From an uncultured Flavobacteriaceae bacterium (GTDB lineage Bacteria; Bacteroidota; Bacteroidia; Flavobacteriales; Flavobacteriaceae), in the NCBI GenBank assembly GCA_905181835.1, contig CAJIZF010000001.1, positions 434,001 to 498,000 of the forward strand: a DNA stretch of 64,000 nucleotides. The letters are read 5' to 3'. Positions within the stretch are counted from its first letter, which is position 1, and every line of letters starts with the position of its first letter. Shown here piece by piece: positions 44,668 to 55,072 of the stretch. Below the pieces are notes generated by a model. That model ran no database searches and was not told the origin of the DNA. It saw nothing but the letters and a program-made list of their open reading frames with translations. A program made the translations under genes and the position numbers.

Positions 44668-45064
44668 TGGAGCCGGGGAGATTCGAACTCCCGTCCAAAC
44701 AAGCAATAATAGGGCTTTCTTCATGTTTAGTTTTCAATTAAATTTTCGACCAATTGCCGGTTGAAAACGACCAACGCGTGGCTTATCTTTAATTAGAGTT
44801 TCGCAAATACATCAAAGCACTATACTTGCTAGGCTTACTTTTACGAAGCCTCTATATCGATTGCCGTAAACCAAGGCGCTCGAGAGACTTCCTGCTTGCC
44901 CGCCTTGCGGGCCGAGGCATTATCCTACTATAATTCGGATTATGCAGCTAGGGCGTAGTTATTCTCGCCGTTTAAAAGTGTGAAATATGATATTTACGAG
45001 CTATATCCCAGCGCTCGACATGCTTACCTTACCATTAGACCCGCTGTCAAAACCAGTCGGCCCC
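44668..45064 (-). ncRNA. ssrA: tmRNA with tag peptide GENNYALAA
   Basis: The minus strand starts GGGGCCGACTGGTTTTGACA at 45064 and ends with the T-arm and acceptor GGGAGTTCGAATCTCCCCGG then CTCC at about 44669. The 5' GGGGCC pairs with the 3' GGCTCC, as in alanine-type tmRNAs. The tag reading frame runs from GGC (44969) to TAA (44940), encoding GENNYALAA, whose YALAA end is the degradation signal. The RNA rescues stalled ribosomes together with SmpB. Confidence 0.95.
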
Positions 45065-45153
45065 ATAATTTGTTTAATAACAAAGGTTGAATTTCAATGA
45101 ACACTTACAAAAATCCATTTTGTAAAAGGAAGACAAAGATATAATAATACTTG

Positions 45154-45161
45154 TATCTTTG
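45154..45161 (+). promoter_or_regulatory. Possible -7 promoter box of the dehydrogenase gene
   Basis: TATCTTTG matches TAnnTTTG and lies 35 bases before the ATG at 45196. No good -33 element is visible. A similar box occurs on the minus strand at 45134-45141 and could serve the tmRNA gene at 45064, leaving a 70-base leader to be processed. Confidence 0.35.
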
Positions 45162-45195
45162 AGGACCTAAAATAAAAATTCAAAATCTAGATTTA

Positions 45196-46413
45196 ATGCC
45201 CATAAAATTTGCCCTGATAAAAGAACGAAAATCCCCTCCGGATAGAAGGGTTGTTTTTTCTCCAAAAAAATGCCGTAACCTTTTAGAAACCTTTCCAGAT
45301 GCAACTATGGTAGTGGAGAAAAGTGAGGTACGGGTATTTGACGATAATTTATATAAAAAAGAAGGTATTGAGCTCGCTGACGACCTCCGTAATTGTGATG
45401 TTATGTTAGGAGTTAAAGAGGTTCCAATACCGGCATTGATTCCTCACAAAAAATATTTTTTCTTTAGCCACACCATCAAGCAACAACCTTATAATAGAGC
45501 ACTCTTACAAGCAATATTAAAAAACAAAATAGAGCTTTATGATCACGAAACCATCGTCAAAGAAAATGGTGCTCGTCTTATTGGTTTTGGAAGGTATGCA
45601 GGCTTAGTGGGAGCTTATAACACTTTCAGAGCACTGGGTTTTCGGGATGATTTATTTAACCTACCAAAAGTTGAAAATTTAGCAGACTTAGCTACTATGA
45701 AACTTGAACTCGATAAAATTAAATTACCAGCAATTAAAATAGTACTGACCGGTACTGGAAAAGTAGCCCAAGGTGCCAAAGAAATTTTAGACTATTTAAA
45801 AATAAAGGAGGTATCTGTCTCCGATTATTTAAGTAAAAAATATGATGAGGTAGTTTTTTGTCAAATAGATGTGGAAGATTACAATCAGCGTAGCGACGGA
45901 AGCGCTTTCGATAAAAATGAATTTTTTAAAAATCCGATAGGTTATGATAGTAATTTTATGCGTTTTGCAAAAGTGACCGATATGTTTATTGCAGGCCACT
46001 TTTATGGCGATAACGCTCCTTACTTATTTACAAGAGAAGATGCCAAACATCCAGATTTTAAAATAAATTTAGTAGGTGATATTTCCTGTGATATTGACGG
46101 CCCCGTTGCCAGTACACTTAGAGCTTCTACGATTGCAGATCCTTTTTATGCCTACGATCCACAGCATGAAAAAGAAGTGCCTTTTAAAACCAAAAATACC
46201 ATCACTGTCATGGCGGTAGATAATCTCCCTTGTGAACTACCAAAAGATGCCAGCGAAGGTTTTGGAACGATGTTTATTAGTCAAGTAATACCCGCTTTTT
46301 TTAATGGTGATAAAGATGGGATTCTCCAAAGAGCTCAAATAACCACTGCCGAGGGGACACTTACCGAAAGATTTTCTTATTTAAGAGATTACGTTGCTGA
46401 CCAGGATTCCTAA
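45196..46413 (+). CDS. NAD(P)-dependent alanine dehydrogenase/PNT-N-fold oxidoreductase (lysine-dehydrogenase type)
   Basis: 405 residues. The N-terminal pattern KERKSPPDRRVVFSP plus VGAYNTFRALG is of the AlaDH/transhydrogenase N domain, and VLTGTGKVAQGAKEIL gives the Rossmann nucleotide loop (G-x-G-x-x-A). It resembles the Bacteroidetes proteins annotated as saccharopine dehydrogenase or alanine dehydrogenase relatives, probably oxidising an amino acid or lysine-ketoglutarate adduct. A bidirectional terminator follows it at 46504. Confidence 0.75.
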   Translation: MPIKFALIKERKSPPDRRVVFSPKKCRNLLETFPDATMVVEKSEVRVFDDNLYKKEGIELADDLRNCDVMLGVKEVPIPALIPHKKYFFFSHTIKQQPYNRALLQAILKNKIELYDHETIVKENGARLIGFGRYAGLVGAYNTFRALGFRDDLFNLPKVENLADLATMKLELDKIKLPAIKIVLTGTGKVAQGAKEILDYLKIKEVSVSDYLSKKYDEVVFCQIDVEDYNQRSDGSAFDKNEFFKNPIGYDSNFMRFAKVTDMFIAGHFYGDNAPYLFTREDAKHPDFKINLVGDISCDIDGPVASTLRASTIADPFYAYDPQHEKEVPFKTKNTITVMAVDNLPCELPKDASEGFGTMFISQVIPAFFNGDKDGILQRAQITTAEGTLTERFSYLRDYVADQDS

Positions 46414-46503
46414 AAAAAATATTAATTTTTACAGTATTCTTAATAAAAAGTATTATTTTTAGGATGCTTAATTAATTGGGGAGTTAATGAAAGCGATTAT
46501 TTA

Positions 46504-46535
46504 AAAAAAGGGTTGTGTAAAAACAACCTTTTTTG
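46504..46535. terminator. Bidirectional terminator between the dehydrogenase gene and kdsA
   Basis: AAAAAAGGGTTGT and ACAACCTTTTTT pair around a short A-rich loop; T/A runs on both sides make it work for the two convergent genes. Confidence 0.8.
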
Positions 46536-46577
46536 CTTCCCACTCTTTTTAAATTAAAACCTTTTTTTGACTACTAA

Positions 46578-47396
46578 TTAAAGCTTTGTAATCGTTTTTC
46601 GGATGGCAACAAGATCCTTAAGTAACTTCTCTAAATATTTTATATCTAACATATTAGCCCCATCACTTTTTGCATTGGTAGGATCAAAATGTGTTTCTAA
46701 AAATAAACCGTCGACTCCAACTGCAACTCCTGCTCTAGCTAAGGTACCTATCATATCGGGTCTTCCGCCGGTAACACCACTTGTTTGGTTGGGTTGCTGT
46801 AAGCTGTGGGTGATGTCTAGGATCGTAGGCGCAAATTGTTGCATCGTAGGAATTCCGCGATAATCCACCAGCATATCTTGATAACCAAACATGGTACCGC
46901 GGTCTGTAATAGTTACTTGTTGGTTACCACAATCCAGTACTTTTTGTACCGCATGTTGCATACTTTCAGGACTCATAAACTGCCCTTTTTTTAGATTGAC
47001 TACCTTACCAGTTTTAGCGGCAGCTACCACCAAGTCTGTTTGTCTTACTAAAAAAGCAGGAATTTGTAATACATCTACATAGGGTGCTGCCAATTGAGCA
47101 TCACTAACTTCATGGATATCAGTAACGGTAGGGATATTAAATTTTTCTGATACTTTTTTTAATATTTCTAATGCTTTTTCATCACCAATTCCTGTAAAAC
47201 TATCAATTCGACTTCGGTTTGCTTTTTTAAAACTGCCTTTAAATATGAAAGGGATTTCAAGACTGTCCGTAACGGTCATTATTTTTTCGGCGATTTGCAT
47301 CGCCATTTCTTCCCCTTCAATAGCACAAGGTCCAGCCAATAAAAAGAAGTTGTTACTACGGGTATGTTTTAATTTTGGAATTAAATCGAGATTCAT
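46578..47396 (-). CDS. kdsA: 3-deoxy-8-phosphooctulonate synthase (KdsA)
   Basis: 272 residues with the full KdsA barrel: FFLLAGPCAIEGEEMAM, FIFKGSFKKANRSR (phosphoenolpyruvate-binding), GDQ-like IPAFLVRQTDLVVAAAKTGK, NQQVTITDRGTMFGYQDMLV and DSGG-like GLFLETHFDPTNAKSDGANM. It makes Kdo-8-phosphate for lipopolysaccharide from arabinose-5-phosphate and PEP. This shows an LPS-bearing Gram-negative cell. It lies divergent to typA, with the typA promoter in the spacer. Confidence 0.95.
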   Translation of the reverse strand: MNLDLIPKLKHTRSNNFFLLAGPCAIEGEEMAMQIAEKIMTVTDSLEIPFIFKGSFKKANRSRIDSFTGIGDEKALEILKKVSEKFNIPTVTDIHEVSDAQLAAPYVDVLQIPAFLVRQTDLVVAAAKTGKVVNLKKGQFMSPESMQHAVQKVLDCGNQQVTITDRGTMFGYQDMLVDYRGIPTMQQFAPTILDITHSLQQPNQTSGVTGGRPDMIGTLARAGVAVGVDGLFLETHFDPTNAKSDGANMLDIKYLEKLLKDLVAIRKTITKL

Positions 47397-47456
47397 ATAT
47401 TGTTATTATAGCCACAAAGATAGGATAATAATGGTTTAAAATAATCATTCCGCATA

Positions 47457-47490
47457 TTGTGTTATAATCGAATAAGAAACACTATTTTTG
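47457..47490 (+). promoter_or_regulatory. Bacteroidetes promoter of typA
   Basis: TTG at 47457-47459 and TATTTTTG at 47483-47490, separated by 23 bases, fit the TTTG-N17-23-TAnnTTTG pattern. The typA ATG is 24 bases further on. Confidence 0.65.
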
Positions 47491-47513
47491 CACCCTCTTA
47501 AAAAGATAGTCGT

Positions 47514-49307
47514 ATGAAAATCAAAAACATCGCCATCATTGCGCACGTAGATCACGGTAAAACCACCTTGGTAGATAAAATTATGCACCACTGTAGTTTG
47601 TTTCGTGAAAATGAAAATAAAGGAGAACTTATTTTAGATAATAATGATTTGGAGCGGGAACGAGGAATTACCATTACTTCGAAAAATGTTTCTGTAGTCT
47701 ACAAGGACACCAAAATAAATATTATTGACACTCCAGGTCACGCCGATTTTGGTGGAGAAGTAGAACGTGTATTAAATATGGCAGATGGAGTACTTTTATT
47801 AGTAGATGCTTTTGAGGGTCCGATGCCACAAACACGATTTGTATTACAAAAAGCAATCGATTTAGGTTTAAAACCTTGCGTAGTGGTTAATAAAGTAGAT
47901 AAAGAAAATTGTACACCAGATGAGGTACATGAGGCGGTATTCGATTTAATGTTTGAATTAGGAGCGGAAGAGTGGCAGTTGGATTTCCCAACTGTATACG
48001 GTTCCGCAAAACACAATTGGATGAGTGACGATTGGCAAAATCAAACCGATAACATTGAACCTTTATTAGAAATGGTATTGGAGCATATTTCTTCTTTTGA
48101 AGCTGAGGAAGGAAATGTACAGATGTTAATCACCTCTTTAGACTACTCCTCTTTTACCGGAAGAGTTGCAATTGGAAGGTTACACCGAGGTATTTTAAAA
48201 GAAAATATGCAAATCTCTCTAGTGAAACGTGATGGGAGTATTGTAAAAACTAAAATTAAAGAACTACACACTTTTGAAGGTTTAGGAAGAAAAAAAGTTA
48301 CCGAAGTAAAAGCTGGAGATATTTGTGCTCTGGTAGGCTTAGAAGGTTTTGAAATAGGCGATTCTGTTTGTGATATTGAAAACCCAGAGAGTCTAGCTAC
48401 CATAGCAATTGATGAACCTACCATGAGTATGTTGTTCACGATTAACGACTCTCCTTTCTTTGGAAAAGATGGAAAATTTGTAACCTCTAGACACATAAAA
48501 GAACGTTTAGAAAAAGAATTAGAAAAGAATTTAGCCTTAAGAGTCGAGCAAACAGGAAGTGCCGATAAGTTTATGGTATTTGGCCGTGGTGTATTACACT
48601 TATCCGTATTAATCGAAACCATGCGTAGAGAAGGTTATGAATTACAAATTGGCCAGCCACAAGTTATTATCAAGGAAATTGATGGAAAAAAATGTGAACC
48701 AGTAGAGGAGTTAACTATAGATTTACCGGAGAATGTAAGTGGAAGAGCTATTGATATGGTTACGATTCGTAAAGGAGAAATGCAAAGCATGGAAGCTAAA
48801 GGAGAGCGAATGATTTGTAAATTTATAATTCCTTCTCGTGGAATTATAGGTTTACGTAACCAATTATTAACAGCTACAGCCGGTGAAGCGATTATGACCC
48901 ACCGTTTCTTTGAATATCAGCCTTTAAAAGGGGGAATTCCTGAACGATTAAATGGAAGTTTGGTTTCTATGGAAAACGGGAAAGCAATTCCGTATTCAAT
49001 AGATAAATTACAAGATCGAGGAAAATTCTTTGTAGATCCAGGAGAAGATATTTATGAAGGGCAAGTTATTGGTGAGAATACCCGTCAAGATGATATGGTG
49101 GTAAATATTACCAAAACCAAAAAGTTAAGTAATGTACGTTCGTCTGGTGCCGATGATAAAGCAAGGATTGTCCCTGCGATAAAATTTTCACTTGAGGAGG
49201 CGCTAGAATATATTCAAAAGGATGAATATGTAGAGGTCACGCCAAGTCATTTAAGATTGAGAAAAATCTATCTCAAAGAAGTTGATCGAAAAAGAAATAA
49301 ACTATAA
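47514..49307 (+). CDS. typA: Translational GTPase TypA/BipA
   Basis: 597 residues. G motifs are AHVDHGKTTLVDK (P loop), RERGITI (G2), DTPGHADFGGEVERVL (G3), NKVDKEN (G4). The EF-G-like domains II, III and V, and a unique C-terminal segment ending VTPSHLRLRKIYLKE follow. TypA binds ribosomes and is needed in the cold and for ribosome assembly. It is a single-gene unit with its own promoter and terminator. Confidence 0.95.
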   Translation: MKIKNIAIIAHVDHGKTTLVDKIMHHCSLFRENENKGELILDNNDLERERGITITSKNVSVVYKDTKINIIDTPGHADFGGEVERVLNMADGVLLLVDAFEGPMPQTRFVLQKAIDLGLKPCVVVNKVDKENCTPDEVHEAVFDLMFELGAEEWQLDFPTVYGSAKHNWMSDDWQNQTDNIEPLLEMVLEHISSFEAEEGNVQMLITSLDYSSFTGRVAIGRLHRGILKENMQISLVKRDGSIVKTKIKELHTFEGLGRKKVTEVKAGDICALVGLEGFEIGDSVCDIENPESLATIAIDEPTMSMLFTINDSPFFGKDGKFVTSRHIKERLEKELEKNLALRVEQTGSADKFMVFGRGVLHLSVLIETMRREGYELQIGQPQVIIKEIDGKKCEPVEELTIDLPENVSGRAIDMVTIRKGEMQSMEAKGERMICKFIIPSRGIIGLRNQLLTATAGEAIMTHRFFEYQPLKGGIPERLNGSLVSMENGKAIPYSIDKLQDRGKFFVDPGEDIYEGQVIGENTRQDDMVVNITKTKKLSNVRSSGADDKARIVPAIKFSLEEALEYIQKDEYVEVTPSHLRLRKIYLKEVDRKRNKL

Positions 49308-49312
49308 CATTT

Positions 49313-49348
49313 AAAAAAAGGGATTTATTAATTAAATCCCTTTTTTTT
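49313..49348 (+). terminator. Intrinsic terminator of typA
   Basis: GGGATTTA and TAAATCCC form an 8-bp stem with a five-base loop, followed by a run of eight T, 13 bases after the stop codon. Confidence 0.9.
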
Positions 49349-49465
49349 ATAATATTCTAGCTGTTTTTTTGTTGTACTTACTTATGTGCTAGGCGAAAGT
49401 TTACTAAAATAAAAATTATAAGTAGCTTTACAGTTCAATAATGATTATAAACAAACACTTTTTTT

Positions 49466-50437
49466 GTGTATAAAGTATCTAGATATACTGCTGAAGATAA
49501 AATAGAATGGGATCGTTTTATAGCCACTGCTAAAAATGCTACTTTTTTATTTCAGAGAGATTTTATGGACTATCATCAAGATCGTTTTGAAGATTTTTCA
49601 TTGATGATCTATAAAAATGAAAAATTATATGCATTGCTTCCGGCAAATAAAAAAAACGAGGTGGTATACTCACATGAAGGACTTACCTATGGTGGGCTCC
49701 TCCTCAATAACTCAGCAAAACTAAAACAAACTTTTGATGCTTTTAAAGAAATAAATAAATTTCTATTCGAAAACGGAATTCAAAAATTAGAGGTGCGATT
49801 AATCCCTCCCTTTTATAACAAACTTCCTTCAGATGAACTTGAATATTTATTTTTTAAGGCAGCAGCTAGATTAATAAAACGTGACGTGGTTCTTTTAGTT
49901 GACTACCACCACCAACTACCTTTTCAAAAAAATAGGAGAGAGGGGATTAACAAAGCAAAACGAAAAAATTTAGTGGTTAAGACCGATGATAATTATGACC
50001 TATTTTGGAATGAAGTACTAATTCCCAATCTTTCATCAAAATACAACACAGCTCCGGTTCATTCACTTGAGGAGATTACATACTTAGCTAGTAAATTTCC
50101 AAATCGTATTCGTCAAGTAAATGTTTATCAGGACAATACAATTGTAGCTGGAACTACTGTTTTTTTAACAGATCGAGTAGTGCATCCACAATATGTTTCA
50201 GCAAAAGCCAACAAAAACGAGTTGGGAAGCTTGGATTTATTGTATGAATTTATCATCCATGAATTTAAAGAAAATAGAAACTATTTTAGTTTCAATACTT
50301 CCAGTGAAGAAAATGGAGAATTACTTAATGAGGGTTTACTGTTCTGGAAAGAAAGTTGTGGGGCACGTCCTCATGTTTTTAATAGTTACGAAATAGAAAC
50401 CGCATCCTACAAAACACTTGAATTTAAAACAATATGA
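49466..50437 (+). CDS. FemAB-like GNAT N-acyltransferase, first gene of the polysaccharide cluster
   Basis: 323 residues. GTG start at 49466 ([20 protein letters not shown]) with double-GNAT features ([20 protein letters not shown], then [10 protein letters not shown] and later [20 protein letters not shown]). Such proteins transfer acyl or aminoacyl groups. In this place an N-acylation of the amino-sugar made by the FdtB-type enzyme is plausible, but it could act on peptidoglycan or exported proteins. It overlaps the next gene by four bases (ATGA). Confidence 0.7.
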   Translation: MYKVSRYTAEDKIEWDRFIATAKNATFLFQRDFMDYHQDRFEDFSLMIYKNEKLYALLPANKKNEVVYSHEGLTYGGLLLNNSAKLKQTFDAFKEINKFLFENGIQKLEVRLIPPFYNKLPSDELEYLFFKAAARLIKRDVVLLVDYHHQLPFQKNRREGINKAKRKNLVVKTDDNYDLFWNEVLIPNLSSKYNTAPVHSLEEITYLASKFPNRIRQVNVYQDNTIVAGTTVFLTDRVVHPQYVSAKANKNELGSLDLLYEFIIHEFKENRNYFSFNTSSEENGELLNEGLLFWKESCGARPHVFNSYEIETASYKTLEFKTI

Positions 50438-51534
50438 TCCCTTTTTTAGATTTACATAAAATGAATCATCGATTTGAAAAGGAATTTAAAAATAAATTCA
50501 CTGATTTTTTAGATGCTGGATATTATATTTTAGGATCTAATGTTAAATCATTCGAAAAAGAATTTGCTACTTTTTGTGGAACGAAACACTGCATAGGGGT
50601 TGGAAACGGTTTAGATGCACTTCGATTGATTCTGGAGGGCTACAAAACCCTTGGGAAATTAAAAAATAAGGATGAGGTTTTGGTCGCATCAAATACTTAT
50701 ATAGCTACCATACTAGCCATTAAACAAGCTGGTTTAAAGCCAATCTTGGTAGAATCTGAAGCAACTACGTTTAATTTTAATTTAGAAGCCATATCGCGTT
50801 CAATTAGCAATAAAACCAAGGCAATTCTTCCAGTACATTTATATGGACAATTAGCTCCAATGGATGCGATCAATAAAATTGCTACCGATCATAATTTATT
50901 AGTAATTGAAGATGCCGCACAGGCCCACGGCGCAATTGCAAATACAGGGCTTCTAGCTGGTAATCTAGGAGATGCCGCAGGATTTAGTTTTTATCCAACT
51001 AAAAATCTAGGAGCATTGGGAGATGCTGGAGCTATCACTACCAACGATCCAGAATTAGCTGAGGTAATCAGAAAATTAAGAAATTACGGATCCTCCTCTA
51101 AATATGTGAACGACTACATCGGCTTTAACTCGAGGCTTGATGATGTTCAGGCTGCTTTTTTAAGAGTAAAATTACCCTTTTTGAAGCAAGATAATATTCG
51201 AAGGCAAGAGATAGCTCATCGATATATTGCTGAAATTTGCAATCCAAAGATTAAATTACCTACCATAGTTAACAAAAAGGGGCATGTTTTTCATTTATTT
51301 GTAATCCAAATATCTAACAGAGAAGCGATGATTGCTCATCTTACAAAACACGAAGTTGGATATTTAATACATTATCCCATTCCGCCCCACCAACAGGAAG
51401 CCCTTGTGGAGTTTTCTAATTTAACTTTTCCTATAACTGAAAAAATTCACCAAGAAGTACTCAGTATTCCGATAGGTCCGGTACTGAACAACAACGAGGT
51501 TCAAAAAATAATTGAAGTTCTAAACTCATTTTAA
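50434..51534 (+). CDS. DegT/DnrJ/EryC1 aminotransferase (FdtB type)
   Basis: 366 residues. PLP-dependent sugar aminotransferase: [46 protein letters not shown] and the lysine in [19 protein letters not shown]. It is close to dTDP-3-amino-3,6-dideoxy-hexose transaminases such as FdtB/QdtB, which fits the presence of an FdtA-type ketoisomerase at 57342. The product, Fuc3N or Qui3N, would be acylated and placed in the exported glycan. It is followed immediately by a flippase (TTG start one base after the stop). Confidence 0.85.
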   Translation: MIPFLDLHKMNHRFEKEFKNKFTDFLDAGYYILGSNVKSFEKEFATFCGTKHCIGVGNGLDALRLILEGYKTLGKLKNKDEVLVASNTYIATILAIKQAGLKPILVESEATTFNFNLEAISRSISNKTKAILPVHLYGQLAPMDAINKIATDHNLLVIEDAAQAHGAIANTGLLAGNLGDAAGFSFYPTKNLGALGDAGAITTNDPELAEVIRKLRNYGSSSKYVNDYIGFNSRLDDVQAAFLRVKLPFLKQDNIRRQEIAHRYIAEICNPKIKLPTIVNKKGHVFHLFVIQISNREAMIAHLTKHEVGYLIHYPIPPHQQEALVEFSNLTFPITEKIHQEVLSIPIGPVLNNNEVQKIIEVLNSF

Positions 51535-51535
51535 T

Positions 51536-52834
51536 TTGAAAATTCCTAAAGTTTTAAGAGAAAATTTATTGTTGAAGATGACCTCTTTAAATGCGGTTGT
51601 CATTAGTATTCGATTGGTAATTTCTCTTTTTATTCAGCGTTTTCTTGCAGAATTAGTAGGAGAAGAAGGGATTTCTAAGATTGGACAACTTCGAAACTTT
51701 ACGGTATTATTAACCTCTACCACGACAGGAGGTATTTTTAATGGTGTTACCAAATACGTCTCTGAATATAAAAATGATCAAGTGCAGTTACAAAAAATGT
51801 TTTCTACTGCCTTCGTTTTTACCTCCATTGGAATCGTACTAACTTCCTTATTACTTTTTTTCAATGCGACTTTTTTAAGTACTTATTTATTCGGTACTGT
51901 AGATTTTGAATACTTAATTAAACTGTTAGCAGTGATCGTTCCATTTATTGCAATTTACCGTGTTTTTAATGGAGTCGTTCATGGCTTATCCAAGTATAAA
52001 AATTTTGCAAAAATTGATTTAATCAGCTACTTATTGGGAGCGATACTCCTAATTTTATTTTTAGTTAATTATAATATTGATGGAGCTTTAATAGCTATTG
52101 CAATAACTCCCATCCTTCAGTTTCTGGTTTTATGTTATATTTTTTTTAAAACCTTAAAGGAGTATGTTCACTTTTCGAAGTTGAATTTTAAAATTCCTTT
52201 CGCTAAAGAATTGCTAGCATTTACCTTAATGTCTTTTGTATCTACCGGTTTATTGAGCTTTGTTGAAATTGATATTCGAACTATGATTCGTAATAGAATC
52301 ACAGAAGCAGATTCTGGAATATGGACAGCAATGACCTTTATTTCTAAAAATTACATGGTTTTTTCAGCTTCAATTTTCTCTTTATATGTGATTCCTAAAT
52401 TTGCCAGTATCCATACAAGAAAAGGATTCATTTTAGAATTGAAAACGATCTACAAAACGTTACTTCCTTTATTTGGAATAGGGATGCTAGTGGTTTATCT
52501 TTTTAAAGACTATGTAATTTTATTTATTTACCCAGACTTTACTGCGATGTCCCCCTTATTTAAATGGCAACTAACTGCAGATTTTCTAAAATTAGCAACC
52601 TTAGTTTTGAGTCATCAATTTATTGCAAAAAAAATGGTTAGAAACTTCATATTTACGGAGATTCTATCCTTGGCATTATTTTATTTTTCAGCACGTTATT
52701 TAGTTAACTTTTATGGGATTGAAGGTGTTGTTATGGCTCATTTGATCAGATCAGTTATCATGTTAGTAGTAGTGTTTTATCTAGTATTTAGATATTTTAA
52801 TAAGCAAAAAATTTCCGAGAATAGTGAACGATAA
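51536..52834 (+). CDS. O-antigen flippase-like membrane protein (Wzx), copy 1
   Basis: 432 residues, about 12 hydrophobic spans, starting MKIPKVLRENLLLKMTSLNA at TTG 51536. It has KIGQLRNFTVLLTSTTTGGI, the N-terminal motif of MATE/MVF-type Wzx translocases that flip lipid-linked oligosaccharides. It overlaps the next flippase by 11 bases. It is unusual for two adjacent genes to encode flippases. Confidence 0.8.
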   Translation: MKIPKVLRENLLLKMTSLNAVVISIRLVISLFIQRFLAELVGEEGISKIGQLRNFTVLLTSTTTGGIFNGVTKYVSEYKNDQVQLQKMFSTAFVFTSIGIVLTSLLLFFNATFLSTYLFGTVDFEYLIKLLAVIVPFIAIYRVFNGVVHGLSKYKNFAKIDLISYLLGAILLILFLVNYNIDGALIAIAITPILQFLVLCYIFFKTLKEYVHFSKLNFKIPFAKELLAFTLMSFVSTGLLSFVEIDIRTMIRNRITEADSGIWTAMTFISKNYMVFSASIFSLYVIPKFASIHTRKGFILELKTIYKTLLPLFGIGMLVVYLFKDYVILFIYPDFTAMSPLFKWQLTADFLKLATLVLSHQFIAKKMVRNFIFTEILSLALFYFSARYLVNFYGIEGVVMAHLIRSVIMLVVVFYLVFRYFNKQKISENSER

Positions 52835-54323
52835 CCAACAATCATATCGTAAGGTGTTAAATGCAACTTCGCTTTTTGGAGGGGTTCAGTTCATTAATAT
52901 TATTTTAAGATTAATTCGTTCAAAAGCTATAGCATTATTGATTGGCCCTATAGGTATGGGGATTTCAAATTTATTGCTAACGACTATGGAGTTGATAAAT
53001 GGGCTTACCAATTTAGGTTTAGAACGAAGTGCTGTTAAAGATATCTCTTTGGCGAATACCAATTCAAATTCAAAAAGTGTAGCTATCACTATAAGTATTT
53101 TAAAGAAGCTAGTATGGTTAACAATTACCATAGGTGTTTTGTTAATGATTTTATTAGCTCCATGGTTGAGTGAAATAGCATTTGGAAATAAGGACTATAC
53201 CATTTCATTCATTTGGATTTCAATCGCTTTATTATTTAAACAATTGTCCAGTAGTCAATTAGCGATACTTCAGGGTTTAAGAAAGTTAAAATCACTTGCG
53301 AAGGCCAATTTACTTGGTAATTTTATTGGGCTACTTATTACCCTTCCGTTGTATTATTATTACAAGATAGACGCCATTGTTCCTGCAATTATAATTGCAA
53401 CTTTTATGAGTTTTATTTTTACGTATTATTATTCTCATAAATTAGATATTGAATCTGTAACTATTTCAAGGAAAGAAGCTGTTTCGGAAGGTAAAGGAAT
53501 GATTAATTTAGGGATCATGCTGAGTTTGAGTAGTTTGATCACTTTGTTGGTTGCTTACATCATACGAATTTATATTGGTTCAGCTAATGAAACTGAAGAA
53601 TTAGGCTTAATAGATGTCGGTTTGTATAGCGCTGGATTTGTAATTCTTAATTCTTATGTGGGTATTATTTTTAATGCCATGGGTACAGATTACTTTCCTA
53701 GATTATCAGAAATTGCTAATGATATTACGAAACTAAGAAAAACAGTGTTAGAACAAGCAACAGTAGCAATATTGCTTATTACTCCTATCATAGTTATTTT
53801 TTTAGCATGTGCTCCATTTATTATTGTTATTTTATATTCTCATGAATTTTCTCCCATTGTTGCCATGGTTACTTGGGGGATTTTAGGTATGATTTTTAAA
53901 GCGGTTTCATGGTCTATGGGCTACATGATTATTGCGAAAGGAGACTCCAAAGTTTTTATTAAAACCGCCATTGGATTCAATACTATTTTACTTTCAATTA
54001 ATATAATTGGATATCATTTTGGAGGTTTGGAAGGAGTTGGTGTCAGTTTTTTTATCTATTATATCATCCATTTTATAGCGATACGAACCATAACGTATTA
54101 CCGGTACGATTTTTATTTTGAAAAAGGTTTCTATAAAATATTTACCTTTACGGTAATTATGTGTTTCCTAGCTTTTTCAATTACGTTTATACCGAGCTCT
54201 ATTTTAAAAAATAGTTTAATGATTGGTTTAATTGTAGTTTCTTGCGGGTATTCATACAAAGAGCTAGATAAAAAAATAGGGGTTAAAGATTATTTAGCAG
54301 GGATTTTTAAAAGAAAAAAATGA
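52824..54323 (+). CDS. Oligosaccharide flippase family protein, copy 2
   Basis: 499 residues with 12-14 hydrophobic spans; begins with GTG 52824 (MNDNQQSYRKVLNATSLFGG) and shows GPIGMGISNLLLTTMELING, the Wzx/PST signature. It is not very similar to copy 1. It may flip a different product or act as a PST-type exporter. Overlaps the acyltransferase start by four bases (ATGA). Confidence 0.8.
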   Translation: MNDNQQSYRKVLNATSLFGGVQFINIILRLIRSKAIALLIGPIGMGISNLLLTTMELINGLTNLGLERSAVKDISLANTNSNSKSVAITISILKKLVWLTITIGVLLMILLAPWLSEIAFGNKDYTISFIWISIALLFKQLSSSQLAILQGLRKLKSLAKANLLGNFIGLLITLPLYYYYKIDAIVPAIIIATFMSFIFTYYYSHKLDIESVTISRKEAVSEGKGMINLGIMLSLSSLITLLVAYIIRIYIGSANETEELGLIDVGLYSAGFVILNSYVGIIFNAMGTDYFPRLSEIANDITKLRKTVLEQATVAILLITPIIVIFLACAPFIIVILYSHEFSPIVAMVTWGILGMIFKAVSWSMGYMIIAKGDSKVFIKTAIGFNTILLSINIIGYHFGGLEGVGVSFFIYYIIHFIAIRTITYYRYDFYFEKGFYKIFTFTVIMCFLAFSITFIPSSILKNSLMIGLIVVSCGYSYKELDKKIGVKDYLAGIFKRKK

Positions 54324-55072
54324 TACAATTTTTAAAAAATAGTTACAGGTATTTTAAAAAGAAAAACAACTTTTTTTGGTCCGTTAATTGGTTAAAAACG
54401 TATTATTTTAACTTTAAAATGTTTCCTTATGCGATCGCAAGAAAATTACCTGTCTATTTTTACGGAAAAGTAAAACTTTCTAGTTTAAAAGGAACTATAA
54501 CAATAGAGGCTCCCATTAAAAAAGCAATGATAGGTTTCGGGCAACGCTATGAATTGGTTTCACAATCAAAAAAAACAGCTCAATTAGTTCTTGACGGAAC
54601 CCTTATATTTAAGGGACACGTTCAATTTGGTATTGATTATTTTGTGTATGTAGCTTCTGATGCTATTTGTGAGTTTGGACACTTATCCTCGATGGCTTCC
54701 AACGGAAAAATAATATGTAAAGAAAAAATTATTTTAGAGGAGTGTGCACGCATTGGATCGGAAGCGCAACTAATTGATACTAATTTTCATACCATGTTTA
54801 ATACTGAAACAGGAGAACGATTCCCAATGAATGCCCCAATTAAACTTGGTAAATATAACTTTGTCAGTAATCGTGTTACGATCATGCAAGGAACCATTAC
54901 TCCAAACAATTGCACAATCGCATCCAATACATTATGTAATAAAGATTATACAACTCTTGGAGAAAACATTTTAATAGGAGGAATACCAGCAAAACTTTTA
55001 AAAGAAAATGTTTCTAGAGATTGGGAAGGGGAAAAGGAACGATTAGAGAAAAATTTAATACTATTTAAGTAG
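54320..55072 (+). CDS. Left-handed beta-helix acyltransferase
   Basis: 250 residues, the last 140 with hexapeptide-type repeats (IICKEKIILEECARIGSEAQ, IKLGKYNFVSNRVTIMQGTI, GENILIGGIPAKLLKE), which form the trimeric acetyltransferase fold of the CysE/WcaF group. It acetylates a sugar in the cytosol. FdtC, the usual partner of FdtA and FdtB, also has this fold, so this is a good candidate for N-acetylating the 3-amino group. It overlaps the convergent glycosyltransferase by 8 bases. Confidence 0.8.
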   Translation: MIQFLKNSYRYFKKKNNFFWSVNWLKTYYFNFKMFPYAIARKLPVYFYGKVKLSSLKGTITIEAPIKKAMIGFGQRYELVSQSKKTAQLVLDGTLIFKGHVQFGIDYFVYVASDAICEFGHLSSMASNGKIICKEKIILEECARIGSEAQLIDTNFHTMFNTETGERFPMNAPIKLGKYNFVSNRVTIMQGTITPNNCTIASNTLCNKDYTTLGENILIGGIPAKLLKENVSRDWEGEKERLEKNLILFK